DNA of 64,000 nucleotides from contig NZ_JAUSYD010000001.1 in the NCBI RefSeq assembly GCF_030816615.1, positions 3,928,501-3,992,500 of the forward strand, read 5' to 3'. Shown piece after piece: positions 7,318 to 15,443 of this stretch. The notes beneath the pieces were generated by a model that searched no databases, had not been told where the DNA came from, and saw only the letters and a list, made by a program, of their open reading frames with translations. Each line of letters opens with the position of its first letter. The stretch's first letter is position 1. Position numbers and translations under genes: made by a program. This stretch comes from Streptomyces sp. B1I3. Its GTDB lineage: Bacteria > Actinomycetota > Actinomycetes > Streptomycetales > Streptomycetaceae.

Positions 7318-8892
7318 ATGACCGACACCACCATCACCCCGGTAGTGGCCCCCGAGGCCACACCGAACACCCCGCCCCCCACGCCCGAGCCCAAGCCCGC
7401 ACCGGCCAAGGCGGAGGTGGAGCACACCCCGGGCGGCTGGCCGGTCGTCCCGCTCGCGGTGACCGGCACCAACGCGACCACGTCCCTGCTCGCCGCTGCC
7501 GCTCTTGTCGGAGGCCCGGCCGCGCTCGCGGTCGCAGCCACCGGCGCGGTCGTTCTCGGTACGGCCGCAGCGACCCGCAAGCACCGCGACAAGAGGAAGC
7601 TCCGCAAGGCCACCGGCCGCACGTCCCGCGCCGGGGTCGGTACCGGATCGGCTGGCCGGGCCTCCGGCCGGAGCGGATCCGGACGGGTGCCTAGCCAGGG
7701 CCGTAACGGGAACGCCGGCACCAGTAAGAGCGCAGGTCGTGGCCGGGGGAAGTCCGGTCGCGGCGCCGCCGGTTCGCTGCTCAGCTCCGGCAAGTCGACC
7801 CACCCGAAGAGCAGCCCGGGCGCCCTCGGTAGGACGTCGGCCAAGCATGCTTCCGCCGGGGCTGCCCTGGGGAAGTCGGCGGGCCGTGTGGGGCAGGTCA
7901 AGGCGCTGCGGAAGTCGGCCCGCAGCGCGCCCTCGTCCCGGTCGGGCCGCCGGTCCGAGACCACCGGGGCGCGTCGCTCTCTGGCGGATGCCCGGCGGGG
8001 CACCAAGAGCGCGGCTCGGTCGGCGTCCATGGCCCGCAAGGGACCTGTCGGCCGGTCGCTGAGCAAGGCCGCGGGCCGGGTCGGTGCGGCCAAGGGCCGG
8101 GCGATCGAGCGCAACCGGAAGGCCCGCGACCAGCGGGCCGCCGGGCAGGTCGACGCACAGCGTGACGACGTGCGGAAGGCACCGGCCAGGAAGAAGGCTC
8201 GTAAGGCCCTGTGGCGGTCCGCCGCCCGGTTCCAGGGGCGGCGCCTGTTCGCCGCTCTGCTCGCCGGAGCCCTCGGGCTGATCGGGATGGTCTCCACTCG
8301 GTTGGGCCGAAGGCTCGGTTGGGCCTGGATGCAGTACCCCGGGCGTCGCCTCTACGCCCGGATGACCCGCACTGCCGAGGAGCAGCGCGAGGAGCGGGAC
8401 GACGTGATAGTCGCCGCCCTGCAGGAAGACGAAGCCGCCGCCGACCAGGAAGCGGCGGAGAGCAACGAGCAGATCAGTGACACGGCGGAGCGGCCCGAGG
8501 GGCTGACGCCGGCAGCACCCACCACCACCCCGGATGAGGGAGAGAGCGTGTCTGGTTTCCGGTTCGAGGAGTACGCCGCGGAGATGGAATCCGCGGCCGG
8601 TCAGTACGACCCCGAGAGCGCCATGGAGATCTTGGCCATGGTCGAAGGGCTCCCGGCAGCGCTCACGAGTATCGCGAACGTGATGCGGGTCCTGGCCGAG
8701 CGCGCCGACAGCGAGTTCCCGCTGGAGAAGGACGTCGCGGACGGCTTCAACGACATCTTCGGCGCCGTCATGAGCGCGGTCGCGGTTGCCGAGGACATGG
8801 GGCCGCTGTTCCGCCAGTCCCACGAACAGGACATCGCCCGCCACGAGGACCCGCGCAACGGGTCCGAAGCCGAGAAGGGATGGAACGTCTGA
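7318..8892 (+). CDS. Basic low-complexity membrane protein of the transfer operon
   Basis: The 524-aa protein has AAGGAG 9 nt before its ATG. The N-terminus is Pro/Thr-rich, then comes a hydrophobic segment (TSLLAAAALVGGPAALAVAATGAVVLGTAA, about 45-75). About 220 residues of Gly/Ser/Arg/Lys-rich, very basic sequence follow, with a second hydrophobic stretch (LFAALLAGALGLIGMVSTRLG, about 303-323) and an acidic helical C-terminus. The basic linker would bind DNA or peptidoglycan-associated polymers. It ends 1 bp before traB, so the two are surely co-translated. Probably a transfer or spread (Spd) accessory protein; no named family. Confidence 0.72.
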   Translation: MTDTTITPVVAPEATPNTPPPTPEPKPAPAKAEVEHTPGGWPVVPLAVTGTNATTSLLAAAALVGGPAALAVAATGAVVLGTAAATRKHRDKRKLRKATGRTSRAGVGTGSAGRASGRSGSGRVPSQGRNGNAGTSKSAGRGRGKSGRGAAGSLLSSGKSTHPKSSPGALGRTSAKHASAGAALGKSAGRVGQVKALRKSARSAPSSRSGRRSETTGARRSLADARRGTKSAARSASMARKGPVGRSLSKAAGRVGAAKGRAIERNRKARDQRAAGQVDAQRDDVRKAPARKKARKALWRSAARFQGRRLFAALLAGALGLIGMVSTRLGRRLGWAWMQYPGRRLYARMTRTAEEQREERDDVIVAALQEDEAAADQEAAESNEQISDTAERPEGLTPAAPTTTPDEGESVSGFRFEEYAAEMESAAGQYDPESAMEILAMVEGLPAALTSIANVMRVLAERADSEFPLEKDVADGFNDIFGAVMSAVAVAEDMGPLFRQSHEQDIARHEDPRNGSEAEKGWNV

Positions 8893-8893
8893 G

Positions 8894-10975
8894 ATGACCA
8901 CCACCACACAGGCCAACAACGGGCCGGTGTGGGACTGGGCTGCCGGTCACGGACCCGTGACCGGCGCCCTGTCCGCCACCACCGGATGCCTCGCCGTCGC
9001 CACCACCGGAGCAGCCACCGGCATGCCCGCAGGCTGGGTCCTGACCGTGGGTGCGGCTGGGGCGATCGGCCACACCATCAGCAGCCTGCGCGAACGCCTC
9101 TCCGCCCGCACCATCGCCATGCGCTCCGCCTCCTGGCTGGTCGGTGCCGGATGGACGACGTGGGCCATGACCACGGGCCCCCTGACCTGGGCTGCTCTCG
9201 GCTCTCTGGCCACGATCGGCGTCGGCATCGGCGCCGCTGCCCGCTCGACTCTTCTGTACGAGGAGGCGCGGGAGCTGGAGGCCATCGCTGCTGATGAACG
9301 TCAGGTGTCCCGCGAGCTGTCTGCGGGGCGTCGGGCGATTGCTGCGGAGTGGGTGGACCGGGTTCAGCGGGTCTGCAACCTCACGCTGCGGATCCTCGCG
9401 GTGGAGATCTGGCCCACCGGTACCGGGTTCACGATCGACGCCGAACTCCCCGCCGGCGGAACCACCTACGACCGGATCGCCCAGCACTCCGCCGCCCTGT
9501 CTGCCGACGCCCGACTCCCGCACGGCTGCACCGCGGTCGCCTCCCAGGGTGTGCATCAGGGGCGGGTGCTCATCGACGTGACCACGGTCAACGTCCTCTC
9601 TGAAGAGCGCACCTACCCGACCAACTACGGCCCGTTGTCGATCTACACCGGGATCCCGTGGGGCTACCGCACCAACGCCGAAGAGATCTGCGTGTTCCTG
9701 CGCGAGCAGTGCGCCCTGGTCGTCGGCCCCACCGGCTCCGGCAAGACGAACATGGTCCACGTCATCCTGGCCGGATTCGCCCGCACCACCGACGTCCTCA
9801 CATGGGTGATCGACCTGAACGCCGGATCCGCCGGCCTCCCCTGGGCCCGCCCCGCATTCGACACCAACGGGGCCCCGATCGAGGGAGTGCGGCCAGGGGT
9901 CGACTGGCTCGCCTCGACTCACGAAGAGGCTGCTCGGATGCTCGATGCGGCCCTGGCGATCGGCATGCGCCGCAAGGTCGCCTACCAGGACCTGATGGCT
10001 GAGCGGAACACCGATCAGCTCCCCATCAGCGCGAAGATTCCCCAGATCATGCTGGTCGTGGACGAGGGTGCGGAGATCCTGACCAGCACCGACCGGTCCA
10101 TGAAGGACCTCGCGAAGAAGATCCTCGAAGTGATCCGGATGCTCCGCGCCATGGGCGTGCGCACCGTCCTCACCGCGCTCGGTGCCACCGGGTCCGTGCT
10201 GGGGAATCTGATGATCCGCCGTGAGGCCAAGGCCCGGGTCTGTCTGACCGGCGGGGAAGTCGAGGGGATGGACCTGAGCAAAGTCTTCCCCGGCTCCCGC
10301 GGGCTCCGCGTGGATCAGGCCCCGTACAAGGGGGCTGGGTTCATGGGGACGCCGGAGTCGTCGGCGGCGCTGTTCAAGAACTGGCGGATCCTGCCCAACC
10401 AGATCCGCGAAATCGTCCACGCCACCACCGACATGCACCCCACCCTGGACGACGTCTCGGCCAAGGCCGGGGGCGACGCCTACGCGAACCGGTGGGCAGC
10501 GGACCGCACCGCATGGATGCGGGACGCCACCAACACACCGGCCATAGAGATCGGACAGGCCGGACGTTCCGCAGCAAGCGAGGGACTGAACCTGTCCGCG
10601 CTCCGCAGCGAGCAGGCAGCCCCAGTGACGGACGAGGACGCGACCGTGCGCGCGTTCATGGAACAGATCGACGCCCAGTTTGCGACCGCCCCGGAGCCCG
10701 GGAACGCGCCGGAGCCCCCGGCCGCGGCCTCCGGGCTGAACCTGTCCGCGCTCCGCGACGGCGACGACGAGGGCGGCCCCTCCTGGGTGGCTGACGCGGT
10801 CGCCGCGATCAAGGCGGCGGGTCCGGCCGGCATGAAGCCGTCCGCCGTCGCCGACCTCGTCCGCCGCAGCCGCCAAGCCGTACGAGCCGCGCTGAAAGCG
10901 GCGGCCGAGCGAGGCGAGCTGGTCTACCGGGACAACGGCCCGCACTCGGTCTACGTCCACCCCGATCACGCCTGA
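8894..10975 (+). CDS. traB: TraB-type conjugative DNA translocase (FtsK/SpoIIIE)
   Basis: The 693-aa protein has hydrophobic segments near residues 20-60 and 75-115. A FtsK/SpoIIIE motor follows, with Walker A GPTGSGKT at 278-285 and Walker B IMLVVDEGAEIL (Asp 390, Glu 391). The last 70 residues form a winged helix (AIKAAGPAGMKPSAVADLVRRSRQAVRAALKAAAERGELVYRDNG), the part that in Streptomyces TraB reads clt repeats. Such proteins move double-stranded DNA between mycelial compartments as a single-protein conjugation system. A motif (GLNLSALR) occurs twice in the linker. A 7-bp repeat array starts 15 bp after the stop. Confidence 0.92.
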   Translation: MTTTTQANNGPVWDWAAGHGPVTGALSATTGCLAVATTGAATGMPAGWVLTVGAAGAIGHTISSLRERLSARTIAMRSASWLVGAGWTTWAMTTGPLTWAALGSLATIGVGIGAAARSTLLYEEARELEAIAADERQVSRELSAGRRAIAAEWVDRVQRVCNLTLRILAVEIWPTGTGFTIDAELPAGGTTYDRIAQHSAALSADARLPHGCTAVASQGVHQGRVLIDVTTVNVLSEERTYPTNYGPLSIYTGIPWGYRTNAEEICVFLREQCALVVGPTGSGKTNMVHVILAGFARTTDVLTWVIDLNAGSAGLPWARPAFDTNGAPIEGVRPGVDWLASTHEEAARMLDAALAIGMRRKVAYQDLMAERNTDQLPISAKIPQIMLVVDEGAEILTSTDRSMKDLAKKILEVIRMLRAMGVRTVLTALGATGSVLGNLMIRREAKARVCLTGGEVEGMDLSKVFPGSRGLRVDQAPYKGAGFMGTPESSAALFKNWRILPNQIREIVHATTDMHPTLDDVSAKAGGDAYANRWAADRTAWMRDATNTPAIEIGQAGRSAASEGLNLSALRSEQAAPVTDEDATVRAFMEQIDAQFATAPEPGNAPEPPAAASGLNLSALRDGDDEGGPSWVADAVAAIKAAGPAGMKPSAVADLVRRSRQAVRAALKAAAERGELVYRDNGPHSVYVHPDHA

Positions 10976-10990
10976 GCGGCTCACAGAGCG

Positions 10991-11109
10991 CTACTGGCTA
11001 CTGGTTACTGGCAACTTGCCACTAGCCACTAGAAGCCCCCCCTACTGGCAACCAGAGGCTTCAACAGGGCCTTTTCCGCTTGCCAGTAACCAGTAGCCAC
11101 TAACCACTA
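10991..11109. repeat. 7-bp repeat array downstream of traB, candidate clt
   Basis: Units of (C/T)TACTGG occur at 10991, 10998, 11005 and 11042. The complementary or related units (G/A)CCAGTA and (G/A)CCACTA occur at 11018, 11025, 11082, 11089, 11096 and 11103, mostly in strict 7-bp tandem. GGCTACTGGTTACTGGCAA (10996-11014) is exactly inverted at 11080-11098. TraB proteins bind short tandem repeats (TRS) at clt, often next to tra, so this is the best clt candidate; folding as a terminator is the alternative. Confidence 0.6.
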
Positions 11110-11186
11110 CGACCACGCACCGTCACAACGCGTCGGGCGGCGCCCACCACCCCGGGTGTCGCACAACGCGTTGAAGGGAGCCCTTC

Positions 11187-11657
11187 GTGTACCCGGAGAC
11201 CGCGTACGAGATCACCACCCTCACCCCCCAGCAGCCCACCGCACACCCCGCGATGCTGCCGACCGAGATCCCGCCCGGAGTGCAGATGGTCACCCTCCCC
11301 GGCGGCATCCGCACCCTCGCCTACACCCCGCAGCAAGCCCCGCCCGCGCCGCCGGTCCCGGTCACGCAGCCGATCCCGACATGGGCCAAGACCACTGCCC
11401 TGCTCACGCCGACGATCGGCGGGGGCGTCGCTGCCGCCGGAATCGGACTCTCCTACGCAGCCCCGGGACTGATCGCCATGAGTGAAGCCCTCTGGGCCGC
11501 CGTCGCCCTCATCGCCGCCGCAGCCATCGGCGTCCCCATGCTCCTGCGGCTCGGCCGCACCGCGGCTGGCACCGGACGCGGCACGACGCACATCACGCAG
11601 AACATCAGCGCGACCGGGATGTTCGGCAAGGCCACCGGCACCATCAACCACCACTAA
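11187..11657 (+). CDS. Spd-like small membrane protein
   Basis: The 156-aa protein starts at a GTG with GAAGGGAG 7 nt upstream. The N-terminal 65 residues are Pro/Thr-rich and soluble. Two hydrophobic segments follow (LLTPTIGGGVAAAGIGLSYAA about 71-91, ALWAAVALIAAAAIGVPMLLRL about 101-122), then a short Gly/Thr-rich tail. The size, topology and place next to traB and the repeat array match plasmid-spread (Spd) proteins, which help intramycelial movement of the element. No enzymatic motif. Confidence 0.65.
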   Translation: MYPETAYEITTLTPQQPTAHPAMLPTEIPPGVQMVTLPGGIRTLAYTPQQAPPAPPVPVTQPIPTWAKTTALLTPTIGGGVAAAGIGLSYAAPGLIAMSEALWAAVALIAAAAIGVPMLLRLGRTAAGTGRGTTHITQNISATGMFGKATGTINHH

Positions 11658-11672
11658 CCCCGGGGGTCGGTC

Positions 11673-11846
11673 GTGCCGCTCCTGGACTGGCGGGACGCCC
11701 GCCACTTCGACGCCACCCGGAACCTGCCGTGCGTGCTCTGCGGCAAACCCACCCCCATGCGCAGCCACGACCGCGAACCGGTCCACAAGGTCTGCGCCGA
11801 GGACTGGTGCGACCACGACCCCCACTCCAACCGCTTCCACAACTGA
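11673..11846 (+). CDS. 57-aa zinc-ribbon protein
   Basis: The product is short (57 aa) and easily missed. It begins at GTG with CCGGGGG upstream and reads VPLLDWRDARHFDATRN, then LPCVLCGKPTPMRSHDREPV and HKVCAEDWCD. CxxC plus CxxxxxC with nearby His residues is a small zinc site. Strong GC3 bias supports coding. It is tightly packed between the Spd-like gene (15 bp) and the XF1762-like gene (13 bp). Similar mini-proteins recur in Streptomyces AICEs next to transfer genes; function is unknown. Confidence 0.72.
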   Translation: MPLLDWRDARHFDATRNLPCVLCGKPTPMRSHDREPVHKVCAEDWCDHDPHSNRFHN

Positions 11847-11859
11847 CGGGAGCTATCCG

Positions 11860-12498
11860 GTGTCCCATTCCCGACTGATCATCGTCCCCCTGTCATTCCA
11901 CGAAGCGTGCTCGACGATCGACCAATTCCATCGCCATCACACGCGTCCACAGGGCTGGAAGTTCGGATGGGGTGTCACGACTCCAGACGGCCAACTAGTC
12001 GGGGCTGCAACGGCAGGACGTCCCGTCGCGCGCGCCCTGTGGGACGGCTTCACCCTGGAGGTCACCCGCGTAGCCACCAACGGCACTCCCAACGCCTGCT
12101 CCGCCCTCTACGCAGCTGCTTGGAAGACCGCGTCAGCTGCCGGGTACTACCGCCTGATCACCTACACCCAGCACGGCGAACCCGGCACAAGCCTCCGTGC
12201 GGCCGGGTGGCGCCGGACAGCGGTCCTGCGACCTCGAAAGGGCTGGGACGCCCCGTCCCGGCACCGATCAGATCGCGGCACGGACGGTATAGGCCGCTAC
12301 CTCTGGGAGCAGTCACGGAGCACGGCACCCGCCCTGCCTCTGGCCGAACTGCGTAACGCAATTCGAAACGAAAACACATGCGCAGCCAACGACTGCAGTA
12401 ATGCCCTTGCACAAGCCTCACGCGGTCGGCCCGCCCTGTTTTGCTCCCCCGCTTGCCGTGTCCGCGCCCACCGCGCGCGCCACAACAAGCCCGCCTGA
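11860..12498 (+). CDS. XF1762-like protein with C-terminal zinc motif
   Basis: The 212-aa protein starts at a GTG with GGGAG 7 nt upstream. The body (VPLSFHEACSTIDQFHRHH, LVGAATAGRPVARALWDG, LEVTRVATNGTPNACSALYAAAWK, YRLITYTQHGEPGTSLRAAGW) matches phage and mobile-element proteins annotated XF1762, with a GNAT-like strand-helix pattern. The C-terminal 50 residues add a Cys cluster (CAANDC, FCSPACRVRAHRAR) like a small zinc finger. It may be an acetyltransferase-like DNA-associated protein; the substrate is unknown. Confidence 0.75.
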   Translation: MSHSRLIIVPLSFHEACSTIDQFHRHHTRPQGWKFGWGVTTPDGQLVGAATAGRPVARALWDGFTLEVTRVATNGTPNACSALYAAAWKTASAAGYYRLITYTQHGEPGTSLRAAGWRRTAVLRPRKGWDAPSRHRSDRGTDGIGRYLWEQSRSTAPALPLAELRNAIRNENTCAANDCSNALAQASRGRPALFCSPACRVRAHRARHNKPA

Positions 12499-12595
12499 AC
12501 TCCACTGGACCTGAAAGGGCGGCCCCTGTCTCACGCCAATGATCCGGGGCCGCCCTCGTCCAGCAGCTCACTCACGAGAACTGGAGAACTCCAGC

Positions 12596-13498
12596 ATGAC
12601 CCATCACGCCCCATCCACGCTGCTGTCCGCAGCCTTACAAGCCGCCGAGCGCGGCTGGCACGTCTTCCCGCTCCGGCCCGCCGACAAGCGCCCCGCGCTC
12701 CACGGTCAATCCGTCTGCCCCCTGATCGGGGACTGCGCGGGTGGTCACTGCAAGTGGGAAGACCGGGCCACCACCGACCCGGACCGCATCTGCCGAGCCT
12801 GGGCCGACCGGCCGTTCAACATCGGCATCGCCACCGGCCCGTCCGGGCTCGTCGTCGTCGACCTCGACATGTTCAAGCAGAAGAGCAGCACAGGCACGCC
12901 TTGCGGCGTGACGACCTTTGGGGCGCTCTGCGAGCGCGCCGGCCAGGCCGTCCCGACCACCTACCGGACCCGGACCCCGAGCGGCGGAGAGCACCTCTAC
13001 TTCACCGCCCGGCCCGGAATCCGGCTGGGCAACACAGCGGGCACCCTGGCACCCCTGGTGGACACAAGGGCATGGGGCGGATACGTCGTCGCGGCCGGCA
13101 GCACCACACCATCCGGCCCCTACGAGGTCACCGACCCGTCTCCGATCGTGCCCCTGCCTGACTGGCTGCTCAGCCTGCTCACCCCATCCCGTCCCGCACC
13201 TGCCGGACCACTGGTTGCGCCTGTTGTCAGTGGGACGCGCGCCGCCCGGGCCGCGCTGGAGCGTGAGTGCCAGCAGGTCGTCGCCGCACCGGAGAGGAAG
13301 GGCAACAACACACTCAACCGGTGCGCCTTCAAGGTGGGGCGCTTCGTCGCATGGGGCGACCTCGCCCGACACGAGGTAGAAGCAGCCTTCCAAGGAGCGG
13401 GAGAGGCCCGGGGACTCACCGCTGCCGAGTGCCGCGCCACGATCCGCAGTGCCCTGGACAGCTCCATTCGCACCGCCCGGCCCCGGGAGACGGCATGA
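12596..13498 (+). CDS. Bifunctional DNA primase/polymerase (prim-pol), AICE replication
   Basis: The 300-aa protein carries the AEP prim-pol fold. It opens with LQAAERGWHVFPLRPADKRP, then has the catalytic acidic pair in LVVVDLDMF (about 82-90), the basic TPSGGEHLYFTA motif and the loop IRLGNTAGTLAPLVDTRAWGGYVVAAGS. A C-terminal helical segment follows (GNNTLNRCAFKVGRFV). AICE replication proteins of the RepPP type combine such a domain with a helicase/ATPase; here the ATPase is a separate gene two places downstream. Overlaps the next gene by 4 bp. Confidence 0.9.
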   Translation: MTHHAPSTLLSAALQAAERGWHVFPLRPADKRPALHGQSVCPLIGDCAGGHCKWEDRATTDPDRICRAWADRPFNIGIATGPSGLVVVDLDMFKQKSSTGTPCGVTTFGALCERAGQAVPTTYRTRTPSGGEHLYFTARPGIRLGNTAGTLAPLVDTRAWGGYVVAAGSTTPSGPYEVTDPSPIVPLPDWLLSLLTPSRPAPAGPLVAPVVSGTRAARAALERECQQVVAAPERKGNNTLNRCAFKVGRFVAWGDLARHEVEAAFQGAGEARGLTAAECRATIRSALDSSIRTARPRETA

Positions 13499-13845
13499 GC
13501 ACCCCTCCTCGCCCTCACTTGGAAGGCCAACCCGCACCCCCACCCGGTCTCAGCCTCGCCGAACCTACGCCGGCCACATCCGGCAGTGGTGCGGCGAAGG
13601 TCGTCGCCGAAGGCGTCCGCGTTGCTGTTCTCCCTGACCCGCGCACGGTCACTGTGACCGGTATCCAGCCCGGTCTGAGCCTGCGCGGACTCGGCCGCAA
13701 CGAATTCCCCGTGGCGGACTGGCTGTGCACCTGCGGCCAGCACGAACGGGCCCGGGGGCGCCGCGCCGTCATCGAGCTGAACGCCCGCGCAACCCTCGGG
13801 CACTGCCCCCACACCACCACCCAGACCAGGAGGACCGCCGCATGA
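13495..13845 (+). CDS. Small AICE protein between prim-pol and DUF3631
   Basis: The 116-aa protein is joined to its neighbours by ATGA overlaps on both sides, so it is translationally locked into the replication operon. It has a Pro-rich N-terminus, a central strand-rich patch (VRVAVLPDPRTVTVTGIQPG), then WLCTCGQHERARGRRAVIELNARA and GHCPH, three Cys that may bind a metal. I do not recognise a family. The position suggests a replication accessory factor. Confidence 0.7.
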   Translation: MSTPPRPHLEGQPAPPPGLSLAEPTPATSGSGAAKVVAEGVRVAVLPDPRTVTVTGIQPGLSLRGLGRNEFPVADWLCTCGQHERARGRRAVIELNARATLGHCPHTTTQTRRTAA

Positions 13846-15014
13846 CCGCGACGCCCACCCCGCCCATCGACGGCGCCGCCCTCCTCGACGAAGTCGAGAC
13901 GTTCCACCGCCGATTCAACGTCTTCCCCCGCGAGGCCGCCTACGTGGCCGTCGCACTCTGGGACGCACACGCGCACCTCCTGGACGCGTTCGACTCCACC
14001 CCGCGCCTCGCCTTCCTCTCCCCGGAACCCGGGTCGGGGAAGTCCCGAGGGCTGGAGATCGTGGAGACGTTGACCCCGAATCCCATGGTCGCGGTCAACG
14101 CGAGTGCTGCCGCACTGTTCCGGGCAGTCTCCAGCTCAGAGGGACGGCCCACGATCCTCTTCGACGAGATCGATACCGTCTTCGGCCCCAAGGCGGGGGA
14201 CAACGAGGAACTCCGCGGCTTCCTGAACGCCGGCCATCGCCGCTCCGGGGTCACCTACCGGTGCATTGGAGACGGCGGCAACCAGAGTGTGCAGGCCTTC
14301 CCGTCCTACACCGCCGTGGCGGTCGCCGGGCTCGGCTCCCTCCCGGACACGATCCTGACCCGCTCCGTCATCATCCGCATGCGGCGCCGGGCCAGGAACG
14401 AGAAGGTCGAAGCGTTCCGGCAGCGGATCCACGAGAAGGAAGGCAACGCGCTGCGCGACCGCCTCGCCATCTGGGCCGACCAGGTGCGCGAGCAGATCAC
14501 CGGAGCATGGCCCGACATGCCCGACGGAGTCACCGACCGGCCCGCCGACGTTTGGGAACCGCTCCTCGCCGTCGCCGACGCGGCCGGTGGCGACTGGCCC
14601 GCACGCGCCCGCAAGGCTTGTGTGGAACTGGTCGCCGCCGCCCAGGTCGACGACAAAGGCTCTCTCGGAATCCGGCTCCTGACCGACCTGCGCGACCACG
14701 TCATGGTCGGCGTAGACCGGCTCCCCACCATCGCCGTCATCGACCGCCTGAACGCACTCGATGACGCCCCCTGGGCCGACATGGGAGGTCGCCCGCTGGA
14801 CTCACGCCGCCTGTCGAAGATGCTCCGCGAGTACATGACCGGCGACAACGAACCGATCGTGACCCGCAACATTCGCACCGCCGGCGGCATCCTCAAGGGC
14901 TACTTCGCCGCCGACCTGGCCGACGCATGGGCCCGATACTGCCCGCCCGCCCGCCAGCAAGCGCTACATCCGCTACATCCGCTACACCCCAGCTCAGAAG
15001 GGGTGCCCGCGTAG
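13842..15014 (+). CDS. DUF3631 ATPase/helicase-like replication protein
   Basis: The 390-aa protein begins at an ATGA overlap. It has a P-loop variant (LSPEPGSGKSRGLE, about 59-72), a Walker B-like ILFDEIDTVFG (about 105), an arginine-rich sensor region (TRSVIIRMRRRARNE) and the DUF3631 C-terminal domain (DMGGRPLDSRRLSKMLREY, GGILKGYFAADLADAW). DUF3631 proteins replace the helicase part of phage and plasmid primases. With the prim-pol it makes a RepPP-type initiator. Its last residues (LHPLHPLHP) are encoded by the first three copies of a 9-bp iteron, so coding and origin sequence overlap. Confidence 0.85.
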   Translation: MTATPTPPIDGAALLDEVETFHRRFNVFPREAAYVAVALWDAHAHLLDAFDSTPRLAFLSPEPGSGKSRGLEIVETLTPNPMVAVNASAAALFRAVSSSEGRPTILFDEIDTVFGPKAGDNEELRGFLNAGHRRSGVTYRCIGDGGNQSVQAFPSYTAVAVAGLGSLPDTILTRSVIIRMRRRARNEKVEAFRQRIHEKEGNALRDRLAIWADQVREQITGAWPDMPDGVTDRPADVWEPLLAVADAAGGDWPARARKACVELVAAAQVDDKGSLGIRLLTDLRDHVMVGVDRLPTIAVIDRLNALDDAPWADMGGRPLDSRRLSKMLREYMTGDNEPIVTRNIRTAGGILKGYFAADLADAWARYCPPARQQALHPLHPLHPSSEGVPA

Positions 15015-15140
15015 CGGCAACCCACAGATGTAGCGGCTACGCCCCCGACCCCGTTCAGGCGCGTAGCCGCTACATCGCGCACGTCCGCTACACAAAACAA
15101 CCCGCTGACCTGCGATGTAGCGGATGTAGCGGATGTAGCG
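14962..15140. repeat. 9-bp iterons (GATGTAGCG), candidate replication origin
   Basis: CGCTACATC repeats in tandem at 14962 and 14971, with the variant CGCTACACC at 14980. Its complement GATGTAGCG occurs at 15027 and as three tandem copies at 15114, 15123 and 15132. CGCTACATC recurs at 15068 and a variant at 15086. The two triple blocks form a 27-bp inverted repeat with one mismatch, about 125 bp apart. They sit between the DUF3631 gene and the excisionase-type gene, where a replication origin or a regulatory site for xis/int would be expected. Confidence 0.7.
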
Positions 15141-15197
15141 GACTTCCCAGGAGGGGGCCGAGGAGCCCCAAGCCACTTCCCCAAAGGAGTGCACCGC

Positions 15198-15383
15198 ATG
15201 GCACGCCCGCAGATGCTCAAGCTCCCCGAAGTCCTCGCCGAGCTCAACATGAGCCGCGCCGCTTTCTACCGTCTGCGCGCACGAGGCCTCGCCCCCAGGC
15301 TCATAAAGCTCCCCAACCACCAGGTACGTGTACGCCGCGCCGACCTTGACGCTTGGCTCGCCAGGTACGAGGAAGCCGCCTGA
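15198..15383 (+). CDS. xis: Excisionase-type HTH protein
   Basis: The 61-aa basic protein has a MerR-like HTH_17 layout: MLKLPEVLAELNMSRAAFYRLRARGLAPRLIKLPNHQVRVRRADLDAWL. It is the size and position of AICE Xis proteins, which bind the attachment sites and steer the integrase toward excision. The ATG at 15198 has AAAGGAG 8 nt upstream; another ATG at 15189 lacks spacing for that RBS. A strong hairpin separates it from the integrase. Confidence 0.85.
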   Translation: MARPQMLKLPEVLAELNMSRAAFYRLRARGLAPRLIKLPNHQVRVRRADLDAWLARYEEAA

Positions 15384-15401
15384 GTCCACACCGACCAGAT
15401 C

Positions 15402-15431
15402 AGAGAGGGCCCGCCAAGGCGGGCCCTCTCT
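15402..15431. terminator. Perfect hairpin between xis and int
   Basis: AGAGAGGGCCCGCC (15402-15415) and GGCGGGCCCTCTCT (15418-15431) form a 14-bp stem around AA. The right arm ends 12 bp before the integrase ATG, so it can reduce read-through or cover the integrase RBS region. Confidence 0.65.
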
Positions 15432-15443
15432 CCATGGAGAGAC

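Noticed and set aside
5925..8297. Long minus-strand frame (790 codons) across the transfer operon
   Set aside because: It mirrors three overlapping plus-strand genes with recognised domains; it exists because antisense frames of GC-rich genes stay open.
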